Source: UBA1351 sp963677885 (lineage in GTDB: Bacteria > Bacillota > Clostridia > Lachnospirales > Vallitaleaceae). From it: DNA of 64,000 bases. Under the pieces are notes generated by a model. The model did no database searches. It was not told the DNA's origin and saw only the letters and a program-made list of their open reading frames with translations. The position numbers were made by a program, and so were the translations under genes. Shown here piece after piece: positions 50,882 through 60,213 of the stretch. Numbering within the stretch: the first letter of the stretch is position 1; each line of letters opens with the position of its first letter. The stretch is from the NCBI GenBank assembly GCA_963677885.1, contig OY782500.1, positions 4,216,001 through 4,280,000 on the forward strand, given 5' to 3'.

Positions 50882-51766
50882 ATGAAAAATAAAAACAAAA
50901 GCTATCTGGAAGTCCATATTGCAGTATTCCTCTTCGGGTTAACAGGGTTGTTCGGTAAATTCCTTTCCCTGAATCCTTTTATTATTGTTCTTGGACGAGT
51001 CTTTTTTTCGAGTATATTTATTGGTGTTTGGATGTTGGTGTCTAAGGAAAGTTTCCGACTTAAAGTTAAAAAAGATTATCTTAAGCTGCTAATCATGGGT
51101 GGACTTCTTGCCATTCACTGGACATCTTTTTTTGCATCCATTCAATTTTCAAATGTAGCTGTAGGTTTGTTGACGTTCTCAACTTTTCCGGTCTTTGTCA
51201 GCCTTTTAAAACCATTGACTCATCGTACACGAATATCTGGAAGAGAAATATTATTTGGAATTATTACACTTATTGGTATAGGATTTATTGTCCCTTTACA
51301 TGATCTCTTAAGCCAGGTTATGGTTGGTGCTTTAATTGGTGTCTTTTCCGGAGGGGTTTATGCACTTTTCACTATATATAATGAAGACTTGGTTAGAGGA
51401 TATTCCGGAAAGGTTGTTGCTTTCTATGAACAGGCTTCTGCAACCCTCCTCCTTTTACCTGCTCTTTTTATAGTGAAGCCACAATTGACAGGGATGGATA
51501 TTGGATTGCTAATCCTACTTGGGACTGTTTTTACCGGGATAGGCCATACATTGTTTATCACCGGTCTAAAGGGTGTGTCAGCCTACATGGCAGCCATCAT
51601 AACCATGATGGAGCCTCTTTATTCTATTGCCCTGGCATATTTTCTCCTGGGTGAAAAAGTCAGTATCAATGTTTTTATCGGTGGGGTCATTATTCTTGGG
51701 TCAGTACTGTATTTATCTCTGGCTGAAACAAAATCTGTAAATAAGGCCTTGAAAGAGACAGGGTGA
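50882..51766 (+). CDS. EamA/DMT-superfamily transporter
   Basis: 294 residues, ten TM helices in two EamA repeats (about 8-140 and 150-285). The C-terminal repeat holds the usual MEPLYSIALAYFLLGEKVS motif. Such permeases export or import amino acids and other small metabolites; substrate not predictable. 15 bp after the DUF1294 gene, same transcript likely. Confidence 0.95.
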   Translation: MKNKNKSYLEVHIAVFLFGLTGLFGKFLSLNPFIIVLGRVFFSSIFIGVWMLVSKESFRLKVKKDYLKLLIMGGLLAIHWTSFFASIQFSNVAVGLLTFSTFPVFVSLLKPLTHRTRISGREILFGIITLIGIGFIVPLHDLLSQVMVGALIGVFSGGVYALFTIYNEDLVRGYSGKVVAFYEQASATLLLLPALFIVKPQLTGMDIGLLILLGTVFTGIGHTLFITGLKGVSAYMAAIITMMEPLYSIALAYFLLGEKVSINVFIGGVIILGSVLYLSLAETKSVNKALKETG

Positions 51767-51820
51767 CCCTGTATCATAAGTAGTAGTTTGACAGTGTGAA
51801 GAGGCATAAATGAGGAAAAG

Positions 51821-52429
51821 ATGAAAGGGTTCGTTTCTAGAATTGGTGGTAAGATGGATAAGAAATTAAAAATTAAGCATAAGAAGAAAGAAAATATGTA
51901 TTTTGTTGAGTATGGTAAAGTAAAAGAAATGAAGAAAGTTAGATATGAACTCATCAAATTACTCAATGAAAAAGAAGACATTATATATTTTGTGGATACA
52001 AGTCTTGGTATGTCTGAAAATAAAAAAGCCCCAACCTTTCACGACCTTACAGAAGAAGCTAATCGTGATAAAGTATTGGCTTACATTTCGGAACATGGAT
52101 TGGAGTATCGTTTTCACACACGAAAAAGAGAAATGACCAAAAGCCTCTTTGGCATATCAGCTGGTAAGAAAGTCATGGTGGAAGATTTTCTAGGTGGCAT
52201 TTCTATTGGTAAAGGACAGATGACAGAAGACCTTTTTGATCTCCTGTGTTGTACCCATGATTACTTTATTGGGATTAAACCAATGAAAGCCGTTGGTGAA
52301 ATCTTTAGAGAGTTTGCCATGGATCCCTATTGGAGAATTGATAAATCCCATGACTTTGAGCATACTTTGGTTGATTCTCATCTCTTACAGTATTTCTATA
52401 CTTCCTATGATTTTCAAGGGATCATGTAA
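51821..52429 (+). CDS. Hypothetical protein
   Basis: 202 residues, soluble, with a very basic start (KLKIKHKKKE) and no domain I recognise. Residues about 95-140 contain glycine-containing segments (SLFGISAGKKVMVEDFLGGISIGKG). Two starts are possible, ATG 51821 after GAGGAAAAG and ATG 51854 after GGTGG. It ends 18 bp before the convergent AraC-type gene. Confidence 0.7.
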   Translation: MKGFVSRIGGKMDKKLKIKHKKKENMYFVEYGKVKEMKKVRYELIKLLNEKEDIIYFVDTSLGMSENKKAPTFHDLTEEANRDKVLAYISEHGLEYRFHTRKREMTKSLFGISAGKKVMVEDFLGGISIGKGQMTEDLFDLLCCTHDYFIGIKPMKAVGEIFREFAMDPYWRIDKSHDFEHTLVDSHLLQYFYTSYDFQGIM

Positions 52430-52447
52430 ACGGATATACTTAAAGAT

Positions 52448-53383
52448 TTAATAATCCGGCACATCAAAAATCTGAATCATCTTATCCTCAGATATTTCTA
52501 GATACTGAGTAGGAGATATGCCTTCATACTTCTTGAAGGTGGAACTTAAGTGGAATTCACTGGAAAATCCGGTCATTTCACTTATTTTTTTGAGTGAATA
52601 TATTTTTTTGTCCAGAAGTTCCTTGGCCTGGATTATCCGTTTTTGGTTCACATAATGGTGGGGAGACTGACCAAGGGTGGTCTTGATTAATCGGTGGAGT
52701 TGCCTTTCACTAATATGGACACAGCCGGCCAGGTCAGAATTGGATATATGTAAATGAAGATTTTCATTAATGTATTCATTGATTCGCTGAAGTTGGCGTA
52801 GTTCGGTAGACCTTGATGGCAACTCGTACTGAGTGTCCTTATTAGGTTTGTAGGATAATCTTGAACAGAAAATAATCATCTCAGTAATACATTGTCGAAT
52901 GTTGATAAAATAGCCTGGTGCCTTAAGATGGGCTTCCTGGAAGGCTTTCTCAAAGAGGAGCTTAACGTCGCTGGCATCCTTAAAAACCCTATTGGATGAC
53001 ATTCTTATCAGCTCAATAATCTGACCGGTTTCATTATCAAGAGCTGAATCTATTCCATGAGTACATAATTTCTTGACATCAAAACGCAAGGCATATTCAA
53101 TCATGCCTTTTTCGTAGATAACCTGTTTATGGGAGGTTAGAGGAGCAATAATGTATAAGTCTCCTGGCTCCAATTCCATAATTTCTCCCTCGACCACAAC
53201 ATAGCCTGTACCTGAAGCGATATAGTGTAGCTCATAACAGGTATGACGATGGGTTTCATAACCAGTGATTTTTTCAAAATTCTCAATCTGAAAATTATGA
53301 ACAGTGATCTGAAAGTTATCGATGACCGTATTCAAATTACAGTTGCTTAACTTCTTAGTTTCTTCAATATATTTATTATCCAT
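52448..53383 (-). CDS. AraC-family transcriptional regulator with cupin sensor
   Basis: 311 residues. The N-terminal cupin (about 20-110) contains ETHRHTCYELHYIASG and LEPGDLYIIAPLTSHK. The C-terminal pair of HTH motifs (about 205-300) includes CVHISERQLHRLIKTTLGQSPHHYVN and MTGFSSEFHLSSTFKKYEGISPTQY. Regulators of this layout usually respond to sugars. It diverges from the Dpp/Opp-type transporter operon and is its likely activator. Confidence 0.95.
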   Translation of the reverse strand: MDNKYIEETKKLSNCNLNTVIDNFQITVHNFQIENFEKITGYETHRHTCYELHYIASGTGYVVVEGEIMELEPGDLYIIAPLTSHKQVIYEKGMIEYALRFDVKKLCTHGIDSALDNETGQIIELIRMSSNRVFKDASDVKLLFEKAFQEAHLKAPGYFINIRQCITEMIIFCSRLSYKPNKDTQYELPSRSTELRQLQRINEYINENLHLHISNSDLAGCVHISERQLHRLIKTTLGQSPHHYVNQKRIIQAKELLDKKIYSLKKISEMTGFSSEFHLSSTFKKYEGISPTQYLEISEDKMIQIFDVPDY

Positions 53384-53600
53384 ACATAAATTATACCAAA
53401 AAAATTCCTGTTGGCAAATTTTTATATGAAATAAACAGGAAAATAATTAAAATTCGTAATATAATATAAAATATAGAAAAATGCACTAATATAAAAATGA
53501 GAGCGATACCAAATTGGCAGAATTATATATAGTTTCGTCAAGGGCAAATATGGAAAAAGGATAAAATGATTGATAAAATGTAAATTGTGATAAACTTTCT
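53384..53600. other. Divergent regulatory gap between AraC-type gene and importer operon
   Basis: A/T-rich gap with several TATA-like runs. I could not settle on one promoter for either gene. No ORF and no clear operator palindrome other than the leader structure that follows. Confidence 0.4.
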
Positions 53601-53665
53601 GGTGAATATTTTCTGTTGCACCAGGTTCAACCTAGCATAGGACATGGTGCAATGGTTGGTTCACC
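53601..53665 (+). promoter_or_regulatory. Structured mRNA leader before the binding-protein gene
   Basis: GGTGAA (53601-53606) pairs with TTCACC (53660-53665). Inside, TTGCACCA (53616-53623) pairs with TGGTGCAA (53645-53652), capped by a small AGGTT-C-AACCT hairpin. It ends 25 bp before the ribosome site AGGAGG. Candidate cis-acting RNA or binding site. Confidence 0.55.
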
Positions 53666-53705
53666 GAAATGTTACCAATCAATTATTTTAAGGAGGGTTA
53701 AGTAA

Positions 53706-55643
53706 ATGGGAACAAAAACAATGAAACTTTTAATGACTCTATTATTGGTACTATCATTAGTTCTTACAGCATGTGGCTCAGGAGAAGAGACTACAACTGA
53801 AGAGAAAGATACAAGTACAGAAAGTAATGATACCAGTAAAGAAGAAACTACAAGTGAAGAAAAAGAAGAATCAACAGACGCTGATATGGAAGAAGATATG
53901 ACAGAAGAGACTGTTGATTTAGCTAATGGGGGAACGCTCCCAAGAGATCAAACTCTTTACTTTGGTGGTATTCAATGGGGTGCTATCAACGGTTGGAACC
54001 CACTTGGCGATAACATGAACAATGGTATGGCTATGGAACAATCAGCTGGTGGATCTCGTGTTACTATGTTTGAAACTCTTTATATGTACAACATGTTGAA
54101 CGGCGAAATGGTTCCACTTCTTGCAGATGGCGAGCCAATGTGGAATGCAGATCTTACTGAAGTAGTTGTAAAGATTAACCCAACAGCAAAATGGAGTGAC
54201 GGAACTTCTGTAACAGCTAAAGACGTTGCAGCAACATGGAATACTTCATTGGAAATTGCTAACTCACAAGGTAACTCCTTAAAACCTTATATCGAATCTG
54301 TAACAGCTACAGATGATATGACTGTAACAGTAAAATCAGCTGTGGATGAATCTGGAACTCCTAAAAATCCATTGGTTGTTAAAGCTTATTTAGGCCAAAC
54401 CTATGTACTTCAAGAAGCATGGATCAATACAGTTGTTGACCGTAACGGCGGCGTAGCTGAAGATATTAAAAATGATCCAGGCGAAGACATCGTATTCTCA
54501 GGACCTTATGGCCCACTTTATGCAGATGATCAAAAAGTTGTTCTTGTTAGAAATGATGATTACTGGGGACAAGATGCTTCTATGTGGGGCAAATTAGCAG
54601 CTCCTAAATATTTGGCTCATGCACTTTATGCAGACAATGCTGCAACAGAAGTTGCTTTCAAAGCCGGTGAAATCGATGTTGACCAACAATTTATTCCTGA
54701 TATTCAAGATTTGTGGTTGGAAGATGGACTTCCAATTTCAACTTATATGTCTGAAGAGCCTTATGGTATCTGTGTAAATATGCCAACTGCATGGTATAAC
54801 TTAGATATTCCTGCTCTAAACAACGTAGCAATTCGTAAAGCTATTGCTATGGCAGTTGATTATGATGCAATTATTGCAAACGCAATGACTAATCAATCAC
54901 CATCCTTTAGTGATGTTCCCCGTTCATTAATGAACCCAACACCAGGTGAGCAAGCTGCGTATAACCATGATGATGTAGCAGACCTTCAATGGGCTGGAAA
55001 TGACATCGCTGGTGCTAATGCACTTCTTGACGAAGCTGGTATCGTAGATAACGATGGCGACGGCATCCGTGAACTTGATGGTGTTAACCTTGCTTTCAAT
55101 GCTTCCTGTCCAAATGGATGGACTGACTGGATGGCAGCTATGGAAATCGTAGCAGCAGCCGGCGATAACATTGGTATTGATATTACAACTAACTTCCCAG
55201 AGTGGTCTGTATACCAAACAGTTGTAACTGCAGCATCTCAAGACCAATATGACATCTTTATGATGTGGACTGATTCAGCTGCTCCAACTCAACCTTGGGG
55301 ACGTGTACGTCAATTGATGAGTTCTGAATACAACGGAATCGATGGTAACTGGTCCGGTAACTGGGGACATTTTGCCAACGAAAGAGCTGATGAACTTATT
55401 CAAATGATACCTACAGAAACTGATCCAGCTGCTCTTGAAGCACTTTATACAGAAGCTGTAGAAATCTACTTAACAGAAGTACCATCATTCTCACTTATGT
55501 ATAGACCTGACAAATTCCATGCTGTTAATGAATCAATTTGGACAGGTTATCCAGAAGCTACAGATGGTAAAGAAATTCCTCCAATGAACTTAGTCAGTGG
55601 ATATGGTATGGCAGGATTATACGAAATCGAATTATTGAACTAA
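53706..55643 (+). CDS. ABC transporter substrate-binding lipoprotein (family 5, peptide/oligosaccharide)
   Basis: 645 residues. Signal peptide with lipobox LTAC, lipidated on Cys23, then an acidic Thr/Ser/Glu-rich linker (about 24-75) and the large SBP family-5 fold. NPTAKWSDGTSVTAKDVAATW is the family signature. The repertoire of family 5 includes oligopeptides, nickel and plant-type oligosaccharides; pairing with an AraC-type regulator favours a sugar but does not prove it. Codon use is more uniform and T-rich than in neighbours, as expected for a very highly expressed gene. Confidence 0.95.
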   Translation: MGTKTMKLLMTLLLVLSLVLTACGSGEETTTEEKDTSTESNDTSKEETTSEEKEESTDADMEEDMTEETVDLANGGTLPRDQTLYFGGIQWGAINGWNPLGDNMNNGMAMEQSAGGSRVTMFETLYMYNMLNGEMVPLLADGEPMWNADLTEVVVKINPTAKWSDGTSVTAKDVAATWNTSLEIANSQGNSLKPYIESVTATDDMTVTVKSAVDESGTPKNPLVVKAYLGQTYVLQEAWINTVVDRNGGVAEDIKNDPGEDIVFSGPYGPLYADDQKVVLVRNDDYWGQDASMWGKLAAPKYLAHALYADNAATEVAFKAGEIDVDQQFIPDIQDLWLEDGLPISTYMSEEPYGICVNMPTAWYNLDIPALNNVAIRKAIAMAVDYDAIIANAMTNQSPSFSDVPRSLMNPTPGEQAAYNHDDVADLQWAGNDIAGANALLDEAGIVDNDGDGIRELDGVNLAFNASCPNGWTDWMAAMEIVAAAGDNIGIDITTNFPEWSVYQTVVTAASQDQYDIFMMWTDSAAPTQPWGRVRQLMSSEYNGIDGNWSGNWGHFANERADELIQMIPTETDPAALEALYTEAVEIYLTEVPSFSLMYRPDKFHAVNESIWTGYPEATDGKEIPPMNLVSGYGMAGLYEIELLN

Positions 55644-55659
55644 TCGATTAGCTATTCAC

Positions 55660-55689
55660 AGCCGTGCTACGGGTTTCCGGAGCACGGCT
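55660..55689 (+). other. Intercistronic hairpin after the binding-protein gene
   Basis: AGCCGTGCT (55660-55668) and AGCACGGCT (55681-55689) form a stem extended by CGG/CCG around GTTT. There is no T tract. Such hairpins protect binding-protein mRNA from 3' decay or cause partial termination, giving excess binding protein over permease. Confidence 0.75.
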
Positions 55690-55710
55690 ATGTTATATTA
55701 GGAGGTTTGA

Positions 55711-56718
55711 ATGAAAGGTTATCGCAAATATTTTACCAAGAAAATTTTATGGTTTATAGCTACTTTTATTGTTGCAGTCCTTTTGAATTTTATCCTTCCA
55801 AGGCTTATGCCTGGTGACCCGGTTGCTGTTATCACTGCCAAGGTTGCCCAAGGTATTTCAGATGCTGATACAGTTAAAGAACTATATGAAAATTATGCCG
55901 AGCAATTTGGCGTAAATGATCCAATGTATATTCAGTTCATCACTTATTTTAAAAATGCTATGACTGGAGATTTTGGTAAATCTTTTAGTCAATACCCTAG
56001 AGAAGTATCTGATATTCTTGCTAATGCAATCTGGTGGACAATAGGACTCCAATTACCGGCAATCATCGTTGGTTGGATTATTGGTAACCTCTTGGGAGCT
56101 TTAGCAGCTTATATCCGAAAAGGTTTCGATAAGGTGATTATGCCCCTAAGTTTATTTCTAAGTAACATACCGGCTTTCGGTATGGCTGTTATACTTTTGA
56201 CCCTTTTCGCCATTAAATTGGAGTTGGCACCAACATCAGGGGGCTATGGATTTGATATGATTCCTAATTTTTCCTGGGAGTTCGTTAAATCTGTTATCGT
56301 CCATTATCAACTTCCTTTCTGGTCTATCGTAGCAGTAGCTGTAGGTGGACAGGCCATAGGAATGCGCTCCATGTCAATTTACGAACTTAATGCAGATTAT
56401 GTTAAATATAGTAGATTCCTGGGAATCAATGACAGGAAAATAGTTGGTTACGTTTTTAGAAACGCTATGCTGCCTCAGATTACCGGTTTGGCACTTGCCA
56501 TTGGTACAATGGTAGGTGGTGCTCTTGTAGCTGAAATTATATTCTCTTATCCAGGACTTGGTACAACCATGCTTGCAGCTATTAAAGCATCCGACTATCC
56601 ATTGCTGTCAGCAACAACCTTGATTATTACTCTAATGGTTTTAGTTTCAACCTTTATTTTGGACCTTGTTTATGGATTTATTGATCCTCGTGTTAAAGCA
56701 GCTCAGTTTGATTCATAG
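55711..56718 (+). CDS. ABC transporter permease, DppB/OppB type
   Basis: 335 residues, six TM helices. The N-terminal FILPRLMPGDPV and the EAA loop region (NADYVKYSRFLGINDRKIVGYVFRNAMLP) are typical. Forms the membrane channel with the following permease. GGAGG precedes the ATG. Confidence 0.96.
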   Translation: MKGYRKYFTKKILWFIATFIVAVLLNFILPRLMPGDPVAVITAKVAQGISDADTVKELYENYAEQFGVNDPMYIQFITYFKNAMTGDFGKSFSQYPREVSDILANAIWWTIGLQLPAIIVGWIIGNLLGALAAYIRKGFDKVIMPLSLFLSNIPAFGMAVILLTLFAIKLELAPTSGGYGFDMIPNFSWEFVKSVIVHYQLPFWSIVAVAVGGQAIGMRSMSIYELNADYVKYSRFLGINDRKIVGYVFRNAMLPQITGLALAIGTMVGGALVAEIIFSYPGLGTTMLAAIKASDYPLLSATTLIITLMVLVSTFILDLVYGFIDPRVKAAQFDS

Positions 56719-56729
56719 GAGGAGGAAAG

Positions 56730-57977
56730 ATGAAAAATCAATTACGTCAAATATTTCATTCAGGTAAATTCGTCGCAGGATTCACAATTTTTGCATCGCT
56801 CCTCATTTTTGTTATTGTATATCCTTTGTTTAATCCGGGAAATCCACTTTTACAAATTGGTCTTGGAAACTTTTTTGAACCTGGAACCTATGTAAATGTT
56901 TATGATGCTATGGATACAGAATCGGAAACCTTTAAGATCGAAGGCGCAGCGGACAATAGACTCTACGCAAGCCTATCTGATGAAGATAGGGTTGAGATGA
57001 TCGTATGGTTTGATGCGGCTGAAATATCAACTGAGGGCTTGGATATTACAGATACTCAAGCACTGCTTGACCTTTGGATGAATAATTACGACCCAACAAT
57101 CCGTCCGAAGGGAATGACAAAAGCAAAAAGAAATTATTATGAACGTTTGGATAAGGCCCTACTTAAAGTAATTGCAGCAGAAGATAAAATAGTTGCAAAA
57201 ACTGATGATGACGGCAACTTAGAAGAAACAGGAACAATTGACAACAGAGACTATGTAAATGTCAAAGATGTACCAAATGTAATCCGCTTACCACTGGGTA
57301 CAGATAACTTTGGACGTGATGTCCTCAAGGAACTTGTCTCAGCAGTTAAAACATCCCTGCAGATTGGTTTGGTAGCAGGCGTTATTGCAACCTTCATTGG
57401 TCTGTCATTAGGGCTTCTTGCAGGATATCTTGGTGGAATCATTGACGATGTTATCATGTTTATCACTAATATATTTACGGTTATACCTGGCTTTGTTCTC
57501 TTGATCCTGATTTCCTATTCCATTGGCCAGGCCCAAAGAGGGGCGGTTACTGTAGCGGTTGTAATCGGCTTCACTTCTTGGGTATGGACGACACGTTCTG
57601 TTCGTTCCCAGGTTATCTCCCTTAGGAATAGAGACCATGTTAACTTAAGTAAGTTGTCAGGGCACAGCCTGATTCGAATAATTACGACTGATATTTTACC
57701 TTATATTGCATCTTATGTAGTGATGGCCTTAATCCTTCAGATTTCTTCAGCCATCCTTGCAGAAGCACAACTGTCCTTACTTGGACTTGGACCTAAAACA
57801 ACAGAAGTGCCGACATTGGGACTGATGATGAACTGGTCAATGCTGTACTCAGCACATCTTAACGGTTCATGGTGGGCATATTTCCCTGTTATTTTGACTA
57901 TTGCATTGATTTCCTTCTCCTTGAACCTGATGAACACAGGTTTGGACCAGGTATTCAATCCGACATTAAGAGACTAG
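56730..57977 (+). CDS. ABC transporter permease, DppC/OppC type, with large external insertion
   Basis: 415 residues. After TM1 (about 14-34) there is an extracytoplasmic insertion of roughly 150 residues (about 45-190, rich in Asp/Glu, with KAKRNYYERLDKAL). The usual core follows: LGTDNFGRDVLKELV, five TM helices and an EAA loop near HVNLSKLSGHSLIRI. Standard DppC proteins are about 300 residues; the longer form occurs in some clostridial and Thermotoga-type oligosaccharide importers. Confidence 0.94.
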   Translation: MKNQLRQIFHSGKFVAGFTIFASLLIFVIVYPLFNPGNPLLQIGLGNFFEPGTYVNVYDAMDTESETFKIEGAADNRLYASLSDEDRVEMIVWFDAAEISTEGLDITDTQALLDLWMNNYDPTIRPKGMTKAKRNYYERLDKALLKVIAAEDKIVAKTDDDGNLEETGTIDNRDYVNVKDVPNVIRLPLGTDNFGRDVLKELVSAVKTSLQIGLVAGVIATFIGLSLGLLAGYLGGIIDDVIMFITNIFTVIPGFVLLILISYSIGQAQRGAVTVAVVIGFTSWVWTTRSVRSQVISLRNRDHVNLSKLSGHSLIRIITTDILPYIASYVVMALILQISSAILAEAQLSLLGLGPKTTEVPTLGLMMNWSMLYSAHLNGSWWAYFPVILTIALISFSLNLMNTGLDQVFNPTLRD

Positions 57978-57986
57978 GAGGCTGTT

Positions 57987-58910
57987 ATGGGAAAAGTGAC
58001 ACTCGACGTAAGGAACTTGAAAACCAAATATATTACCAGATTCAGAGAAGATGTCTATGCTGTTGATGGTGTTTCCCTTAAGATTGAAGATGGAAGATCA
58101 TTAGGGATTGCCGGTGAATCAGGTTGTGGTAAATCAACCTTGGCCTTAAGCCTTATGGGTTATTATTTTCCACCTCTTCACTATACGGCAGGTGACATTA
58201 TCATCGATGGTATTAATATTACCCATATGAAACCGGATAATATTCGAAAGAATATTCTTGGCCGTGAAGTGGCTTACATACCACAGGCGGCAATGAATGC
58301 CCTGAACCCTACAATAAAAATTATACGTTTTATTGAAGATGTTATTCACGTTCATTATCCTGATATGTCAAAAAAAGAAATTTATGATATGGCAAAAGAC
58401 CGTTTTGAAGAGTTGGGTCTTCCATCTAAGGTGCTTAATCAATATGCAGTTGAGCTTTCAGGTGGTATGAAACAGAGAACTGTTATAGCAATATCAACCA
58501 TACTGTCACCTACAGTTTTGATTGCCGATGAGCCTTCCAGTGCTCTTGACGTTACCAGCCAGAAAATGGTTATTAAAATGCTGAGAAATCTCATGGATAA
58601 AGGCTATATCAAATCGATGATCTTTATCACCCATGAGTTACCACTTCTTTATAACGTAACCGATGATATCATGGTTATGTATGCAGGCGAAATTGTAGAA
58701 CGGGGTTCTTCAAAAGATATGGTATTTGACCCAATTCATCCTTATTCAAGAGGCTTGATGGGATCCATTATCGTACCTGAGACAGGGACCCGTGACCATA
58801 AATGGCAGCAATCCCGGGAACACCACCAAATCTTAAGAATCCACCAAAAGGATGCCGATTTGCAGCAAGGTGTAAATATGCTAGACCGGAATGTAAGTAT
58901 ACAACGATAG
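57987..58910 (+). CDS. ABC transporter ATP-binding protein, DppD/OppD type, frameshifted near the 3' end
   Basis: 307 residues as read. Walker A GESGCGKST, signature LSGGMKQRT, Walker B LIADEPSSALDVT and H-loop FITHEL are intact. The normal C-terminal extension (IPGTPPNLKNPP and the Cys-rich RFAARCKYARPEC motif) is not in this frame: it continues in the -1 frame from 58802. The break is at CAT-AAA-TGG (58797-58805): one more A in the AAA run would restore the frame and give a protein ending at 58999. Either a single-base deletion, a sequencing error, or a -1 slip. The ATPase core is unaffected. Confidence 0.88.
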   Translation: MGKVTLDVRNLKTKYITRFREDVYAVDGVSLKIEDGRSLGIAGESGCGKSTLALSLMGYYFPPLHYTAGDIIIDGINITHMKPDNIRKNILGREVAYIPQAAMNALNPTIKIIRFIEDVIHVHYPDMSKKEIYDMAKDRFEELGLPSKVLNQYAVELSGGMKQRTVIAISTILSPTVLIADEPSSALDVTSQKMVIKMLRNLMDKGYIKSMIFITHELPLLYNVTDDIMVMYAGEIVERGSSKDMVFDPIHPYSRGLMGSIIVPETGTRDHKWQQSREHHQILRIHQKDADLQQGVNMLDRNVSIQR

Positions 58911-58999
58911 CCATGCGTGAGATTGGTAATGGTAGAGCCTACAGATGCATCTTTGATTTGGACTATTTGAGGGAGGTGTATGAAAATGAACAATCCTGA
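58802..58999 (+). pseudogene. Out-of-frame C-terminal tail of the DppD-type ATPase
   Basis: This frame opens with MAAIPGTPPNLKNPPKGC and continues with RFAARCKYARPECK, the conserved tail of OppD/DppD proteins involved in substrate-specific assembly. In this frame a TAA lies immediately before the ATG (58799-58801), so it is not a continuation without a shift. It ends inside the start of the next ATPase gene, as an intact dppD would. Confidence 0.8.
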
Positions 59000-59894
59000 A
59001 AATGTAAATGAAAAAAATACTGATCAAGTAACAGAAACTGAAATAAAGGAAACTCCTATAATGGAAACCCAGGTAAAGGCTCCTGAAGAAGACAGGTCTC
59101 TTTGTCTAAGTGGTAAAGGTGTAACCAAGGTATTCGGTTTTGGTGAAACAAAAACAGTGGCAGTAAATGCTATTGATTTCGACTTCCACGAAGGAGAACT
59201 GGTTTCCATTGTTGGAGAATCCGGAAGTGGAAAGACAACCTTGGCCAAAATGCTGTTAGGCCTTTTGCATCCTACTGACGGTGAAATCTTTTACCAGGGT
59301 CAGCTGAGAGATATTCGCAGTCACAAAAGGAAAAAGGAATACTGGAAGAACATCCAGGCTATATTCCAGGATCCTTTTTCATCCTTTAATGTCTTCAATA
59401 AGATTGATACAGTTCTTCTTGACTGTATTCATATGCGGGGAGGAAAAAGACTGCCAAAGGCTAAAAAGATAGAGATGATGACTGAAGCCTGCTCTTTTGT
59501 AAACCTAAAGTTTGAAGAATTAACCAATAAGTATCCCTTTGAACTTTCTGGTGGACAGATGCAGCGTCTGATGATTGCCAGAATCTTCCTCTTAAAGCCG
59601 AAGATTCTCCTGGCTGATGAGCCAACATCGATGATTGATGCCTGTTCAAGAGCAACAATCCTAGATATGCTGATGAACCTACGTGATGAAATAGGTATGA
59701 CCATTATCTTCATCACCCATGATATCGGTCTTGCCTACTATATTTCCGACTCTGTTTATATTATGGAGCATGGAAACATCGTAGAGAGGGGAACAGCTGA
59801 CGACGTCATCCTAAACCCTAAAGCAGAATACACCAAAAGACTTTTGAGTGATGTACCTAAGATTCATGAGGAGTGGGATCTGAGTACTGTATAA
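58980..59894 (+). CDS. ABC transporter ATP-binding protein, DppF/OppF type
   Basis: 304 residues. A hydrophilic N-terminal extension (about 1-40, rich in Glu, Thr and Asn) precedes the ATPase. Walker A GESGSGKTT, signature LSGGQMQRL, Walker B ILLADEPTSMID, H-loop FITHDI. It ends soon after NPKAEYTKRLLSDVPKIHEEW, lacking the Cys-rich tail found in many homologues. GGGAGG fits the second in-frame ATG (58986) slightly better than the first (58980). Confidence 0.93.
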   Translation: MKMNNPENVNEKNTDQVTETEIKETPIMETQVKAPEEDRSLCLSGKGVTKVFGFGETKTVAVNAIDFDFHEGELVSIVGESGSGKTTLAKMLLGLLHPTDGEIFYQGQLRDIRSHKRKKEYWKNIQAIFQDPFSSFNVFNKIDTVLLDCIHMRGGKRLPKAKKIEMMTEACSFVNLKFEELTNKYPFELSGGQMQRLMIARIFLLKPKILLADEPTSMIDACSRATILDMLMNLRDEIGMTIIFITHDIGLAYYISDSVYIMEHGNIVERGTADDVILNPKAEYTKRLLSDVPKIHEEWDLSTV

Positions 59895-59936
59895 AGGTCT
59901 GCCTTGTGTAAATTTGAATAGTATAATAATGTTAAG

Positions 59937-59976
59937 AGCTGAGCACTTGATTTTAAGTTGTGCTCAGCTTTTTTTA
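59937..59976 (+). terminator. Intrinsic terminator of the importer operon
   Basis: AGCTGAGCAC (59937-59946) and GTGCTCAGCT (59960-59969) form a perfect 10-bp stem followed by seven T. Confidence 0.93.
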
Positions 59977-59984
59977 TGTTGTTA

Positions 59985-60074
59985 TGTTAGAGTTGAAGGC
60001 TATATGTATACCCCCTTCCCTTGCGCACTTCGTGAAGCCGGTCAGAGGGCATACATATAGCCTTCTGCTTAACA
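59985..60074. repeat. Hairpin element 4
   Basis: About 90 bp. GAAGGCTATATGTAT (59995-60009) and ATACATATAGCCTTC (60051-60065) are perfect complements and continue into CCC/GGG. Outer ends TGTTA and TAACA also pair. The loop holds a small CAC-TTC-GTG hairpin. It starts 9 bp after the importer terminator. Confidence 0.75.
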
Positions 60075-60081
60075 GATAAAC

Positions 60082-60108
60082 AAAAATCCTGAGAATCTAC
60101 TCAGGATT
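60082..60108 (-). terminator. Minus-strand intrinsic terminator
   Basis: Stem AATCCTGAG (60085-60093) with CTCAGGATT (60100-60108); on the minus strand it is followed by five T. It would end transcripts coming from the disulfide oxidoreductase unit. Confidence 0.65.
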
Positions 60109-60213
60109 AAGTGTAAGGTCTTAATAGGTTTATAACTAATAAATGAAGAGAAGCTTTATACAGTAATCGAAACGCCTTGTGAATGGGGACATTTATTGCC
60201 TTGTTTCTAGCGC

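Noticed and set aside
58802..58999. Independent 65-residue gene
   Set aside because: Its sequence is the conserved tail of the preceding ATPase family; best explained by a frameshift.
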